Source of the DNA: Poindextera sp965277425
Lineage (GTDB): Bacteria; Pseudomonadota; Alphaproteobacteria; Caulobacterales; Caulobacteraceae
Length of the DNA stretch: 64,000 bases
Direction of reading: 5' to 3'
Assembly (NCBI GenBank): GCA_965277425.1
Contig: CBDICR010000007.1
Coordinates: forward strand, 496,001 to 560,000
A program made the position numbers and the translations under genes. Shown here piece by piece: positions 27,334-36,045 of the stretch. Below the pieces are notes generated by a model. That model saw only the letters and a list, made by a program, of their open reading frames with translations. It was not told the origin of the DNA and ran no database searches. The number at the start of each line of letters is the position of its first letter. The first letter of the stretch is position 1.

Positions 27334-28274
27334 ACTCCCAGAGCAGCGGCCAGAGCGTCGCGACGTCCGCGTAACTGCGCCACCACGAATTTTCCACGCT
27401 CTGTCGTAAACGGAAGGGGGAAATCGAAGCGGCCACACCAGTCGGCGATCTCTTGAATGCGAGCATCGGTCAATTCGAGAGAGTCGTCCATGGCGCGCCG
27501 CGCATCGGCGACGTGATCGCAATAAATGCGGCAAAGGCGCGCGTGTTGGGCGCTTGCCGCGTCGCCAGCTACCCAGCCGAAGTGATGAGAGCCTTGCCCG
27601 ATCAAACGAGTTAGTTGTTCGGGTCGGTTGTACCTCGGCAGATCTTCATCTCGGATGATGAACCCTAGGCTGGTTCCGTTGTCGAAAGCTGGGGCCAAGC
27701 TGTGATCGACGCCCTCTGACCCCGGCAGAGTCAAAAAGCCCCAATTTTCCGTATGCCGGTCGGTGTTCCCTATCAAGGCATCCAGCGCCAAGGTCCGTGC
27801 CCACCACGGTCGCCATTCTGCAACGCGATGCTGCCGACAGAGGGTAATATTGTCCTTAAGGCTCCCACGATCGTAGTCGATCGGAAATTGCAGTCCCTGA
27901 AGCCGTTCAATCGCATGCACGAAGCGATACTGCGGATCAAACATGTAACCGTAAAAGAACTCGACAAGCACTCCCGGACTACCGTTGCCGGGCCCTTGAG
28001 CCAGGAATGCGGGTGGCACAGGCAGTTGCAGATCCCGGGAGAGCTCGTAAGCAATCACTTCGCTCCAGATCTGTTGGGCCCGGGTGCCTTGAGGCTCCTT
28101 GAACAGATACCGATGCCCGCCGATTAGGAATCCATGGGGTGGAGGATTGGGGCAAATAAGGATGCGCTTAGGCTTTGCGCCCTGTGGCCCGTAAGGGAAT
28201 TCGTCATCGAGTTGCCACCCATCTAACGAGACGACCTCGTTGGGGTGCTGTCGAATCCGAGGTGCAACGGGCAT
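27330..28274 (-). CDS. HipA-like Ser/Thr kinase
   Basis: 314 residues. It has the HipA C-terminal kinase fold without the N-terminal Couple_hipA domain. HRYLFKEP near residue 55 carries the ATP-binding Lys; LALDALIGNTDRHTENWGFL (about 170-189) is the catalytic loop with Asp and Asn; SLAPAFDNGTSLG (about 200-212) holds the metal-binding Asp. All catalytic residues appear present, so it should be active. HipA phosphorylates glutamyl-tRNA synthetase and induces dormancy; whether this one does is unknown. No hipB-like HTH gene is adjacent; the HIRAN gene is translationally coupled instead. Lower GC than its surroundings. Confidence 0.75.
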   Translation of the reverse strand: MPVAPRIRQHPNEVVSLDGWQLDDEFPYGPQGAKPKRILICPNPPPHGFLIGGHRYLFKEPQGTRAQQIWSEVIAYELSRDLQLPVPPAFLAQGPGNGSPGVLVEFFYGYMFDPQYRFVHAIERLQGLQFPIDYDRGSLKDNITLCRQHRVAEWRPWWARTLALDALIGNTDRHTENWGFLTLPGSEGVDHSLAPAFDNGTSLGFIIRDEDLPRYNRPEQLTRLIGQGSHHFGWVAGDAASAQHARLCRIYCDHVADARRAMDDSLELTDARIQEIADWCGRFDFPLPFTTERGKFVVAQLRGRRDALAAALGV

Positions 28275-28374
28275 AGCCCAGAGCTACCACATGCCATGCC
28301 ACGGGTCTTTTCTGGGCTGCATCCTCTTTCAAACCCGGTGGGCGCCTGCTCTTTCCGACCAACGGAGCCTTCCC

Positions 28375-28608
28375 ATGTCCGCCGCCCGCCACACCCACCT
28401 CGCCCGCAGCCCCAAGGGCGTGCCGGTCCCTGCCGACTTCGGGCATCTGAACGCGGCCTTCGTCTCCGACATGACCGGCTGGCTGAAGGACGGGCGCATC
28501 AAGCATCAGGAGACGGTGCTGGAGGGTTTCGAACGTGCGCCCGAAGGGCTGATCGGCCTGTTCGAAGGTCGCAACACCGGCAAGATGCTCATCCACATCG
28601 CCGATTGA
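28375..28608 (+). pseudogene. Collapsed MDR (CurA-type) oxidoreductase: N- and C-termini joined in frame
   Basis: 77 codons with GGAG seven bases before the ATG. The first ~22 residues (SAARHTHLARSPKGVPVPADF) match the start of NADP-dependent MDR oxidoreductases, and the last ~48 (VSDMTGWLKDGRIKHQETV, then GLIGLFEGRNTGKML) match their extreme C-terminus. About 260 residues carrying the catalytic and Rossmann domains are missing. The frame is preserved, so a short peptide may still be made, but it cannot be an enzyme. Confidence 0.75.
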
Positions 28609-28688
28609 ATCGGCATGACGGCGCCTATTCAGCCGCCCGTCCGGATGGCCTAATAATCGTCGCTCGTGTGACCGAGGCTGCGGGCGCC

Positions 28689-30347
28689 ATGGACCTGATC
28701 TGCTATCTGCATCCGGGCTGGGCGCCGCTGATCCGGCCGGCGCCGGCGACGCGGGCTTGGATGGACGCCACGCCCGAATCGTTCGCGCTGCGCTGCCTGC
28801 CGCTGAACATCGCCAACGCCCATGGCTGGGAGGTGCTCAGCCCCTGCGGGTTCGACGCCGTCTGGAACGGCGGGACCGGCACGGACGCCGTCACCATCAA
28901 GCTCGATCCGGGCGCGCCGCCCGAGCGCGCGCCGGTCTCGCTGTTCGGCCAGGGGGTGATCACCTTCCACGTCGAGGGCATCTTCCGCACGCCGCCGGGC
29001 TGGAACCTCTGGATCGGCGGCTCGCCGAACCGGCAGAAGGACGCCATCCAGGCCCTGACCGGCATCGTCGAGACCGACTGGTCGCCCTTCACCTTCACGA
29101 TGAACTGGCGTTTCACGCGCACGGACGCTTGGGTGCATTTCGATGCGTTCGAGCCGATCGCCTTCCTGTTCCCGGTGCAGAGGGCCGCGGTGGAGGCGTT
29201 CGAGCCCGCGTTCGAGGCCCTGGGCGAGGATCCGGCGCTGATGCGCCGCTTCCAGGACTGGAGCCGGGCGCGCGACGCCTTCCACGAGAAGATGCGCACG
29301 GAGCCGCCCCGGGCCGCCGCCGACAAGTGGCAAAAGCACTATTATCGCGGGGTCGACGTCGCCGGCGAGGCGCTGGTCAGCGACCATCGCGCCAAGCTGC
29401 GCCTGAAAGCCTTCGATCGCAGCCGTGCGGCCGAGGTCCCGCTGGCGCCGGCGGACGATGCGCCGGCCGCCGCCGCGCCGCCGCCTGGCCCCGGACCGGC
29501 GGTCGGCGAGGCCTCCCTGGCGCTGCGCAAGCGCGAATGGCTGCTGGAGACCATCGAGCGCCAGCGGGGCCTGACCCCGATCACGGCCGGCATCGAACGG
29601 CGCGCCGGCCTGGGCGGCGAGGAGTTCCTCGAACGCTATTACGCCACCAATCGGCCGGTGATTCTGACCGGCGAGATGGCCGGATGGCCGGCGCTGGAGC
29701 TATGGACGCCGGACTATCTAGCCAGCCGCGTCGGCGCGCGCGTGATCGAGTTCCAAGGCGGCCGGACCACTGATCCGCGTTTCGAAATCGACAAGGACGC
29801 CCATCGTCGCGAAATGCCGTTCGACGCCTTCATCGGGCTCATTACGCAGCCCGGCGCCGGCAATGACGCCTATCTCACCGCCTATAATTCGGCGCGGAAC
29901 GCCGCGGCGCTTTCGATGCTGGACGGCGATCTCGGCCGCCTCGACAAGTTTTTGACCGGGCAGGGCGATGCGCCCAACGGCATGAAATGGATCGGCCCGG
30001 CCGGAACCTTCACCCCGCTGCACCACGACCTGACCAACAACTTCATCGCCCAGATTCGCGGCCGAAAACGCCTGAAGATCGTCCCCGCGGCCGATGTCGG
30101 CCGGCTCTATAACGAGCACGCGGTCTTCAGCGAGGTGATCGACCTCGAAGACCCCGCCCTTGATGCGACGCGGTTCGCCAGGCTCGTCGGCGTCAAGGCC
30201 TATGACATCGTGCTGGAGCCCGGCGAGATCATCTTCATGCCGCTGGCCTGGTGGCACCAGGTCAGGTCGCTCGAGTTCAGCGTCACCGTCACCTACACCA
30301 ACTTCCGCTGGCCCAACGACGCCCACCTGACCTATCCTGGGGGTTGA
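28689..30347 (+). CDS. DUF6065 - JmjC/cupin-like fusion protein, putative Fe(II)/2-oxoglutarate oxygenase
   Basis: 552 residues from ATG 28689; a GTG seven codons upstream is an alternative. Residues 1-235 match DUF6065 (YLHPGWAPLIRPAPATRAWM, RCLPLNIANAHGWEVLSP, FTFTMNWRF). After an Ala/Pro linker (about 250-275), residues 300-552 form a cupin_8/JmjC-like domain: YYATNRPVILTGEMAGWPAL, the HxD iron ligands in TPLHHDLTNNFIAQIRGRK, and the distal His in FMPLAWWHQVRSLEFS. Such domains hydroxylate proteins or small molecules. DUF6065 has no known function. Begins 80 bases after the collapsed oxidoreductase. Confidence 0.8.
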   Translation: MDLICYLHPGWAPLIRPAPATRAWMDATPESFALRCLPLNIANAHGWEVLSPCGFDAVWNGGTGTDAVTIKLDPGAPPERAPVSLFGQGVITFHVEGIFRTPPGWNLWIGGSPNRQKDAIQALTGIVETDWSPFTFTMNWRFTRTDAWVHFDAFEPIAFLFPVQRAAVEAFEPAFEALGEDPALMRRFQDWSRARDAFHEKMRTEPPRAAADKWQKHYYRGVDVAGEALVSDHRAKLRLKAFDRSRAAEVPLAPADDAPAAAAPPPGPGPAVGEASLALRKREWLLETIERQRGLTPITAGIERRAGLGGEEFLERYYATNRPVILTGEMAGWPALELWTPDYLASRVGARVIEFQGGRTTDPRFEIDKDAHRREMPFDAFIGLITQPGAGNDAYLTAYNSARNAAALSMLDGDLGRLDKFLTGQGDAPNGMKWIGPAGTFTPLHHDLTNNFIAQIRGRKRLKIVPAADVGRLYNEHAVFSEVIDLEDPALDATRFARLVGVKAYDIVLEPGEIIFMPLAWWHQVRSLEFSVTVTYTNFRWPNDAHLTYPGG

Positions 30348-30376
30348 GTTAGACCTTTGGCGAATAGCCGCTAAGC

Positions 30377-31246
30377 CTATTCCCAGTCCGGCCCCGACAC
30401 CGTGGCGCTGAAGACGCCGAGCGCGAGCATGCGCTGGATATCGTCCGACTTCGCCAGGCCCCAGGGGCCGACCTTGAGGCCCAAGGCGTCGGCTTGCGCG
30501 ACCCGCTCGGCGGTGACGTCGGTGTAGTAGGGCGACCATTCCATGCCGCCGTGGGCTTTGATGGCCTGCAGGTCCGAGCCGCCGAAATGGCGCGGATCGA
30601 CGCCGTCGAACCAGGGCGAATCCTGGTCGCTCGAGGCCTGGCCCGGCCGCCTGGGGATGGTCAGGTGGGCGGTGGCGATGCCCGGCGCCCGCGCCGTCGC
30701 CAGGTGCAGCACGCTCCAGTCGAAGGCGATGATCTTGGTGTGGCGGGCATAGTCGGCGGCGTCCAGGGCGTCCAGCACCGCGCCGGTGACCTTGGCCGGG
30801 TCCGGCGCGGCCTCGGGCCGGTTCGGGTGGGTCTTGATCTCCACATAGATCAGCCGCCTTGGGCCCTTCGCCGCATTCAGCGCCGTCAGCAGGTCGGGCA
30901 GGGTCGGGATGCGGGCGCCATCGACGAACTCCAGGTCGGGGTGCTGCGCCTCGGCGTCGGAGCCGGGCCGAGCGCGGCCGATGTCGTAGCGCCTGAGCGC
31001 CTCCAAGGTCAGGGTCTTCAGCGGCGCGCTCCGCTCGCTCAGCCAGGCGCCGTCCAGGCGGGTCGCGTCCGGGTTCAGCCAATAGTCGTGGTGCGCCACC
31101 ACATGGCCGTCGGCGGTCAGCTGCACATCGATCTCGATGCCGTCGATGGGCGCGGCGATGCAGCGTTCGGCGCCCTCAAGACTATTGGCCGGCCAAGCGC
31201 CATAGCCGGTGGCCCCGGCGATGATCAGCGTCTTCGGCCTGGTCAT
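30377..31246 (-). CDS. Glycerophosphodiester phosphodiesterase family protein
   Basis: 289 residues from the ATG giving MTRPKTLIIAG. GDPD TIM-barrel signatures: NSLEGAERCIAAPIDGIEIDVQLTADG (split: EID acidic pair) and VVAHHDYWLNPDATRLDG with the catalytic His pair, then IYVEIKTHP (metal ligand Glu) and the C-terminal LGLKVGPWGLAKSDDI. Hydrolyses glycerophosphodiesters to glycerol 3-phosphate and alcohol. The N-terminal catalytic HRG of typical GDPDs is replaced by a less typical GATGYG, so substrate specificity may differ. Follows the 31281-31769 gene by 34 bases. Confidence 0.85.
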   Translation of the reverse strand: MTRPKTLIIAGATGYGAWPANSLEGAERCIAAPIDGIEIDVQLTADGHVVAHHDYWLNPDATRLDGAWLSERSAPLKTLTLEALRRYDIGRARPGSDAEAQHPDLEFVDGARIPTLPDLLTALNAAKGPRRLIYVEIKTHPNRPEAAPDPAKVTGAVLDALDAADYARHTKIIAFDWSVLHLATARAPGIATAHLTIPRRPGQASSDQDSPWFDGVDPRHFGGSDLQAIKAHGGMEWSPYYTDVTAERVAQADALGLKVGPWGLAKSDDIQRMLALGVFSATVSGPDWE

Positions 31247-31280
31247 GAGGCGCTCCGTTCGGTGGTCGCGGGAGGGTCTA

Positions 31281-31769
31281 TCACGCGCCAAGGCCCGGCG
31301 CCTTGGCCAGGTTCGACCTGGGGATGGCGGAGGAGAAGGGGCCGCTGGCCTTGGCCTTGTCCATGGCCAGGTTGGCCCAGGCCGCGGCGAAGGCGACCGG
31401 GGTATCGGGCTGGAGGGCCACGCGGAAGAGGCCGAGGCGATGCGTCTTCGACGCGGTGAGGATCTCGGCCCAGAGGTCGAGATCCTGCTCCGGCTGGGCG
31501 CGGCCGGCCAGCACCTCGCCCAGCGAGGCCAGATCGGGGCTAGTCGTCTGTATACGGATGATGTTTTCGACCGGCTGGCGCGGGCTGGCGGCGAGGCCGC
31601 GCAAGGCCCAGACCAGGCCGGCCAGGGCCATCCTCTGGGCGGTGGTGTTGCGTTCGCCGCCGGCCGCGCCGGCCGCCAGGCCCTGATCGAGGCGCAGGCT
31701 GGCCCAGCCGCCGCAGCGGAAGGCCGGATGGTGGGCGGCGCAGATCCAGATTTGCGGTTGGATGGACAT
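31281..31769 (-). CDS. Small protein with weak RNase H-like character
   Basis: 162 residues. The N-terminal half (CAAHHPAFRCGGWASLRLD followed by GAAGGERNTTAQRMALAGLVWAL) resembles the first strands and helix of RNase HI, where the segment after the first strands is GGE-x-T-x2-R-M-E. The acidic residues needed for catalysis are largely absent (no clear second and third Asp), so it is probably not an active RNase H. The C-terminal half is unfamiliar. Likely co-transcribed with the downstream GDPD gene. Confidence in the family link is low. Confidence 0.6.
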   Translation of the reverse strand: MSIQPQIWICAAHHPAFRCGGWASLRLDQGLAAGAAGGERNTTAQRMALAGLVWALRGLAASPRQPVENIIRIQTTSPDLASLGEVLAGRAQPEQDLDLWAEILTASKTHRLGLFRVALQPDTPVAFAAAWANLAMDKAKASGPFSSAIPRSNLAKAPGLGA

Positions 31770-31910
31770 CGCACTGGCTTAACGCCGCGGCCGCACCGCG
31801 TCACGCGCGCCGATCACCGCCTCTTTACCCCCGCCATGGGCTGACAGAGCGCCGGTTTGGGACGATGCTCAAGGCCACGACGCCTGACGAGGCGCGCTCA
31901 GGAGGAAACC

Positions 31911-33428
<1,518 letters not shown>

Positions 33429-33477
33429 TGCGATCGGCGCAGGCGGCGCGATCCGCCGCCCACGTCCGGAGGCGCGA

Positions 33478-33879
33478 ATGACGCAAACCATCACCGCCGC
33501 GCCAAGCCGCGTCGGCGCCACGCCGGCGGCGCTTGAGTTCATCGCCGAGCTGACAGCCAAACACGGGCCGATCCTGTTCCACCAGTCCGGCGGCTGCTGC
33601 GACGGCTCCTCGCCCATGTGCTACCCACAAGGCGACTTCCTGATCGGCGACCGCGACGTCAAGCTGGGCGAGATCGGCGGCGCGCCGGTCTATATCGGCG
33701 CGCAGCAGTTCGAGGCCTGGCGCCATACGCGGCTGATCATCGACGTGGTGCCGGGGCGAGGGGGCATGTTCTCGCTGGATAACGGCACGGAGCGGCGGTT
33801 TTTGACGCGGTCGCATGCGTTTACCGACGAAGAACTGAACACCTTGGACCAATCGGCCGTGACTACGCCAATGGCGTAG
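33478..33879 (+). CDS. DUF779 protein, partner of aldehyde dehydrogenase
   Basis: 133 residues. DUF779 core: HGPILFHQSGGCCDGSSPMCY with four Cys/His-type candidate metal ligands, GDFLIGDRDVKLGEIGGAPVYIG, and LIIDVVPGRGGMFSLDNGTERRFLTRSH. The family is repeatedly found next to AldA/ExaC-type dehydrogenases. The ~12 residues after the last conserved segment are variable. Starts 49 bases after the dehydrogenase, so the two form an operon. Function unproven; a redox or maturation role is guessed from its Cys residues. Confidence 0.88.
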   Translation: MTQTITAAPSRVGATPAALEFIAELTAKHGPILFHQSGGCCDGSSPMCYPQGDFLIGDRDVKLGEIGGAPVYIGAQQFEAWRHTRLIIDVVPGRGGMFSLDNGTERRFLTRSHAFTDEELNTLDQSAVTTPMA

Positions 33880-33922
33880 GAATTGCTTGTCGAAACTACG
33901 TCGCGGGCGTAGTGTGGCTGCC

Positions 33923-34195
33923 GTGAGATACCTGTTCGATCCTGCCAAAGGACGTGATCAACCAAGCAAAGCATGGCGTTTCTCTCGCACTGGCCGAGGT
34001 CCTCTTCGCGGGCGCGCACGTTCGATGGCCGATGATCGCTTTGACTATGGCGAAGTGCGAGAGATCGCCGTCGGCTTCATCCAGGATCGTCTTTTTGTGT
34101 GCGTTTATGCGGACCGTGACACGACACGACGGGTGATTTCGCTACGCAAGGCGAACAAACGAGAGGTGAAGCGCTATGGCGAAGACTTTAAGTGA
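33923..34195 (+). pseudogene. brnT: BrnT-like toxin with two compensating frameshifts
   Basis: From GTG 33923 the first frame gives RYLFDPAK; the expected continuation, DVINQAKHGVSLALAEVLFAG, is found one base later (from 33951), and the rest, DDRFDYGEVREIAVGFIQDRLF then RRVISLRKANKREVKRYGEDF, is again in the first frame (from 34031). So a gain of one base near 33950 and a loss of one base near 34029 leave an open frame whose middle ~26 residues are scrambled. The product may be an inactive toxin. A neighbouring HTH antitoxin overlaps its 3' end. Confidence 0.75.
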
Positions 34196-34505
34196 GGCGG
34201 CTCTGGCCGCGCTGGCGGCGACCGATTGGGACAAGGTGGACGCGATCACGGACGAGGACATCGCACGACAGATCGCATCCAATCCTGATGCCGCGCCAGA
34301 CATGGCTCCCCAGATCGACGTGCGCGCAATCCGGCGGGCGGCCGGCATGACACAGGCGCAGTTCGCCACCGCTTACGAATTCAGCGTGCGAACCGTGCAG
34401 GAATGGGAGAGGGGCGCGAAGCGGCCCAGCGGTCCGGCGCGGACCTTGTTGCGCGCCATCAAGGGTGATCCCGAGGGATTGAGGAAGGCGCTTGCGGCGG
34501 CCTAG
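34176..34505 (+). CDS. XRE-type HTH antitoxin of the BrnT module
   Basis: 109 residues, overlapping the brnT frame by 20 bases. The N-terminal part (ATDWDKVDAITDEDIARQIASNPDAAP) is the acidic BrnA-like segment that contacts the toxin. The C-terminal part (about 48-105) is an XRE helix-turn-helix: IRRAAGMTQAQFATAYEFS then VRTVQEWERGAKRPSGPAR. It should neutralise BrnT and repress the module. It looks intact even though the toxin is scrambled. Confidence 0.85.
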   Translation: MAKTLSEAALAALAATDWDKVDAITDEDIARQIASNPDAAPDMAPQIDVRAIRRAAGMTQAQFATAYEFSVRTVQEWERGAKRPSGPARTLLRAIKGDPEGLRKALAAA

Positions 34506-34763
34506 ATCCGTCTCAAGCCCGGTGGGGTGCGGGGTCTGTGCCACTTCGGCATCGCCTGGTCGAAACCTGGACGGGGCAGAGATGGTCCACGGCCGGGCCA
34601 GCTTGGCGATAGCGTTATTTCCGTGCCGCATCCCGCTGATATTTCGCCGTTAATGCCGTGAGCCCATCTTGGCGGCGGCCATCCGGTTCGGATCGTTCGC
34701 GTTGGCATGTGTCGTGAACGGGCGCGATGGCTTCGGCGGCGCGGGAGCGGGAATGGGACTGCG

Positions 34764-35822
34764 ATGATTGAGGTTTCAGCGTCCCTGATCGATTCAGCCG
34801 CGCCGGAACGGGCCCGCGCCCGTCAACGCGCCGCCCTCTTCGGCCGCGTGGCGATCGCCCTTGGCCTCATCGTCTATGTCGCGGCCATGGTCGGGGCCTG
34901 GTGGGGTCTGTCGCGCCTCCTGCCCGACCAGCTGCACGCGCAGCTGTTCGGGCATGGGTTCACGCTCAAGGAGGTGCACCGCCGCATCGCCAGCGACGGG
35001 CTGATCTTCCTTCTGCTGCCGACGGCCCTTTGGATCGAAGGCCTGGTGGTCGGCTGGGCCGGCAGTTCGGCGCGCCAGCTGCTCTTGGCCCGCACGGCGT
35101 CCAGCAAGACCGACCTGGCCATCTTCCTGTCCGGACAGGGGCATCTGACCGACCTGGCCGGCCGCGTCCTGACCCTGGGCGCCTCGATGCTGTCCGGCGC
35201 CTGGATCCACGATCGCCTGAGCGCGGCGCTCGGCTTTCCGCTGACCCTGGTCCCGGCCTCGGCGCCGCTGGCGGTGCAGATCGCGGCCTATTTCGCGGTC
35301 TATTCCTTCTTCGACTATTGGACGCACCGGCTGGACCACAGCCGCTATTTCTGGCCACTGCACCGCTACCACCATTCCGCCGACGAGTTTTGCGTGGTGA
35401 CTTCGACCCGCCAGCACCCCGCGGCCTTCACCGGCGTCTTTTTCGTCAACATCCCGATGGCCATTCTCGGCGCTTCGCCGGCGGCGATGATCTACGTCAA
35501 CGTGCTGGTCGTCTCGCTCGGCTTTTTGATCCACTCGCGCATCGATTCGAACTTCGGCTGGATCGGGCGCTGGATCATCCAGTCGCCGAACCATCATCGC
35601 CTGCACCATGTGCTCGACATCTCCGAGCAGCCCGTGGGGCATTTCGCCATGGCGCCGATCTGGGACCACCTGTTCGGCACCTGGCGCGGCGAGGCGGACC
35701 AGTCCCTGGTCATCGGCGTCGACACCGCCTATCGGCATGGCTTCTGGGTCGGGCCCGACCTGATGCGCGACTATTGGCACTTCTGGAAAGGCTTGGTTCA
35801 GCGCCGCTCGGAGAGCGTCTGA
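34764..35822 (+). CDS. Fatty acid hydroxylase / sterol desaturase family membrane protein
   Basis: 352 residues from ATG 34764; the frame is open upstream but without conservation. Five to six hydrophobic segments (for example residues 27-52, 77-96). Diiron His boxes of the superfamily: THRLDHS, LHRYHHS and NHHRLHH (about residues 188-290), plus a conserved HSADEF. Members hydroxylate or desaturate lipids, sterols or carotenoids using di-iron and oxygen in the membrane. No neighbouring gene fixes the substrate. Confidence 0.88.
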   Translation: MIEVSASLIDSAAPERARARQRAALFGRVAIALGLIVYVAAMVGAWWGLSRLLPDQLHAQLFGHGFTLKEVHRRIASDGLIFLLLPTALWIEGLVVGWAGSSARQLLLARTASSKTDLAIFLSGQGHLTDLAGRVLTLGASMLSGAWIHDRLSAALGFPLTLVPASAPLAVQIAAYFAVYSFFDYWTHRLDHSRYFWPLHRYHHSADEFCVVTSTRQHPAAFTGVFFVNIPMAILGASPAAMIYVNVLVVSLGFLIHSRIDSNFGWIGRWIIQSPNHHRLHHVLDISEQPVGHFAMAPIWDHLFGTWRGEADQSLVIGVDTAYRHGFWVGPDLMRDYWHFWKGLVQRRSESV

Positions 35823-35916
35823 ACGGCGCGCGAGCCGCCATGAGTCCGCTGGCGTCGACGGGCTGCCGATATTCGCATCTTCGCACCTGGTCGCTTGGCG
35901 CATTTCACCGCAAATC

Positions 35917-35931
35917 TATCGTCTCGTGATA
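35917..35931. promoter_or_regulatory. Operator-like site TATCR-N5-TGATR, copy 1
   Basis: TATCGTCTCGTGATA, 115 bases before the ClC gene start. It shares the half sites, the 5-base spacer and the CG before TGAT with the sites at 38455 and 41698. A MarR-family regulator is encoded at 37829-38263. Confidence 0.45.
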
Positions 35932-35994
35932 TATTTTCCGACGTCGCCACATTGACGTCTTAAACCGTTCCTAGTTCGAACACGGGCTGATCTC

Positions 35995-36020
35995 GCGCGG
36001 GCGTCCGCGGACGCCCGCGC
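35995..36020. repeat. Perfect 26-bp palindrome in front of the ClC gene
   Basis: Each half reads GCGCGGGCGTCCG and its exact complement, with no spacer; it ends 25 bases before the ATG at 36046. In RNA it would form a very stable hairpin over the ribosome-binding region; in DNA it could be a protein site. It could also be the terminator of the preceding hydroxylase gene, but no T-run follows. Confidence 0.6.
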
Positions 36021-36045
36021 CTAAACGCATTCAAAGGCTATCGAC

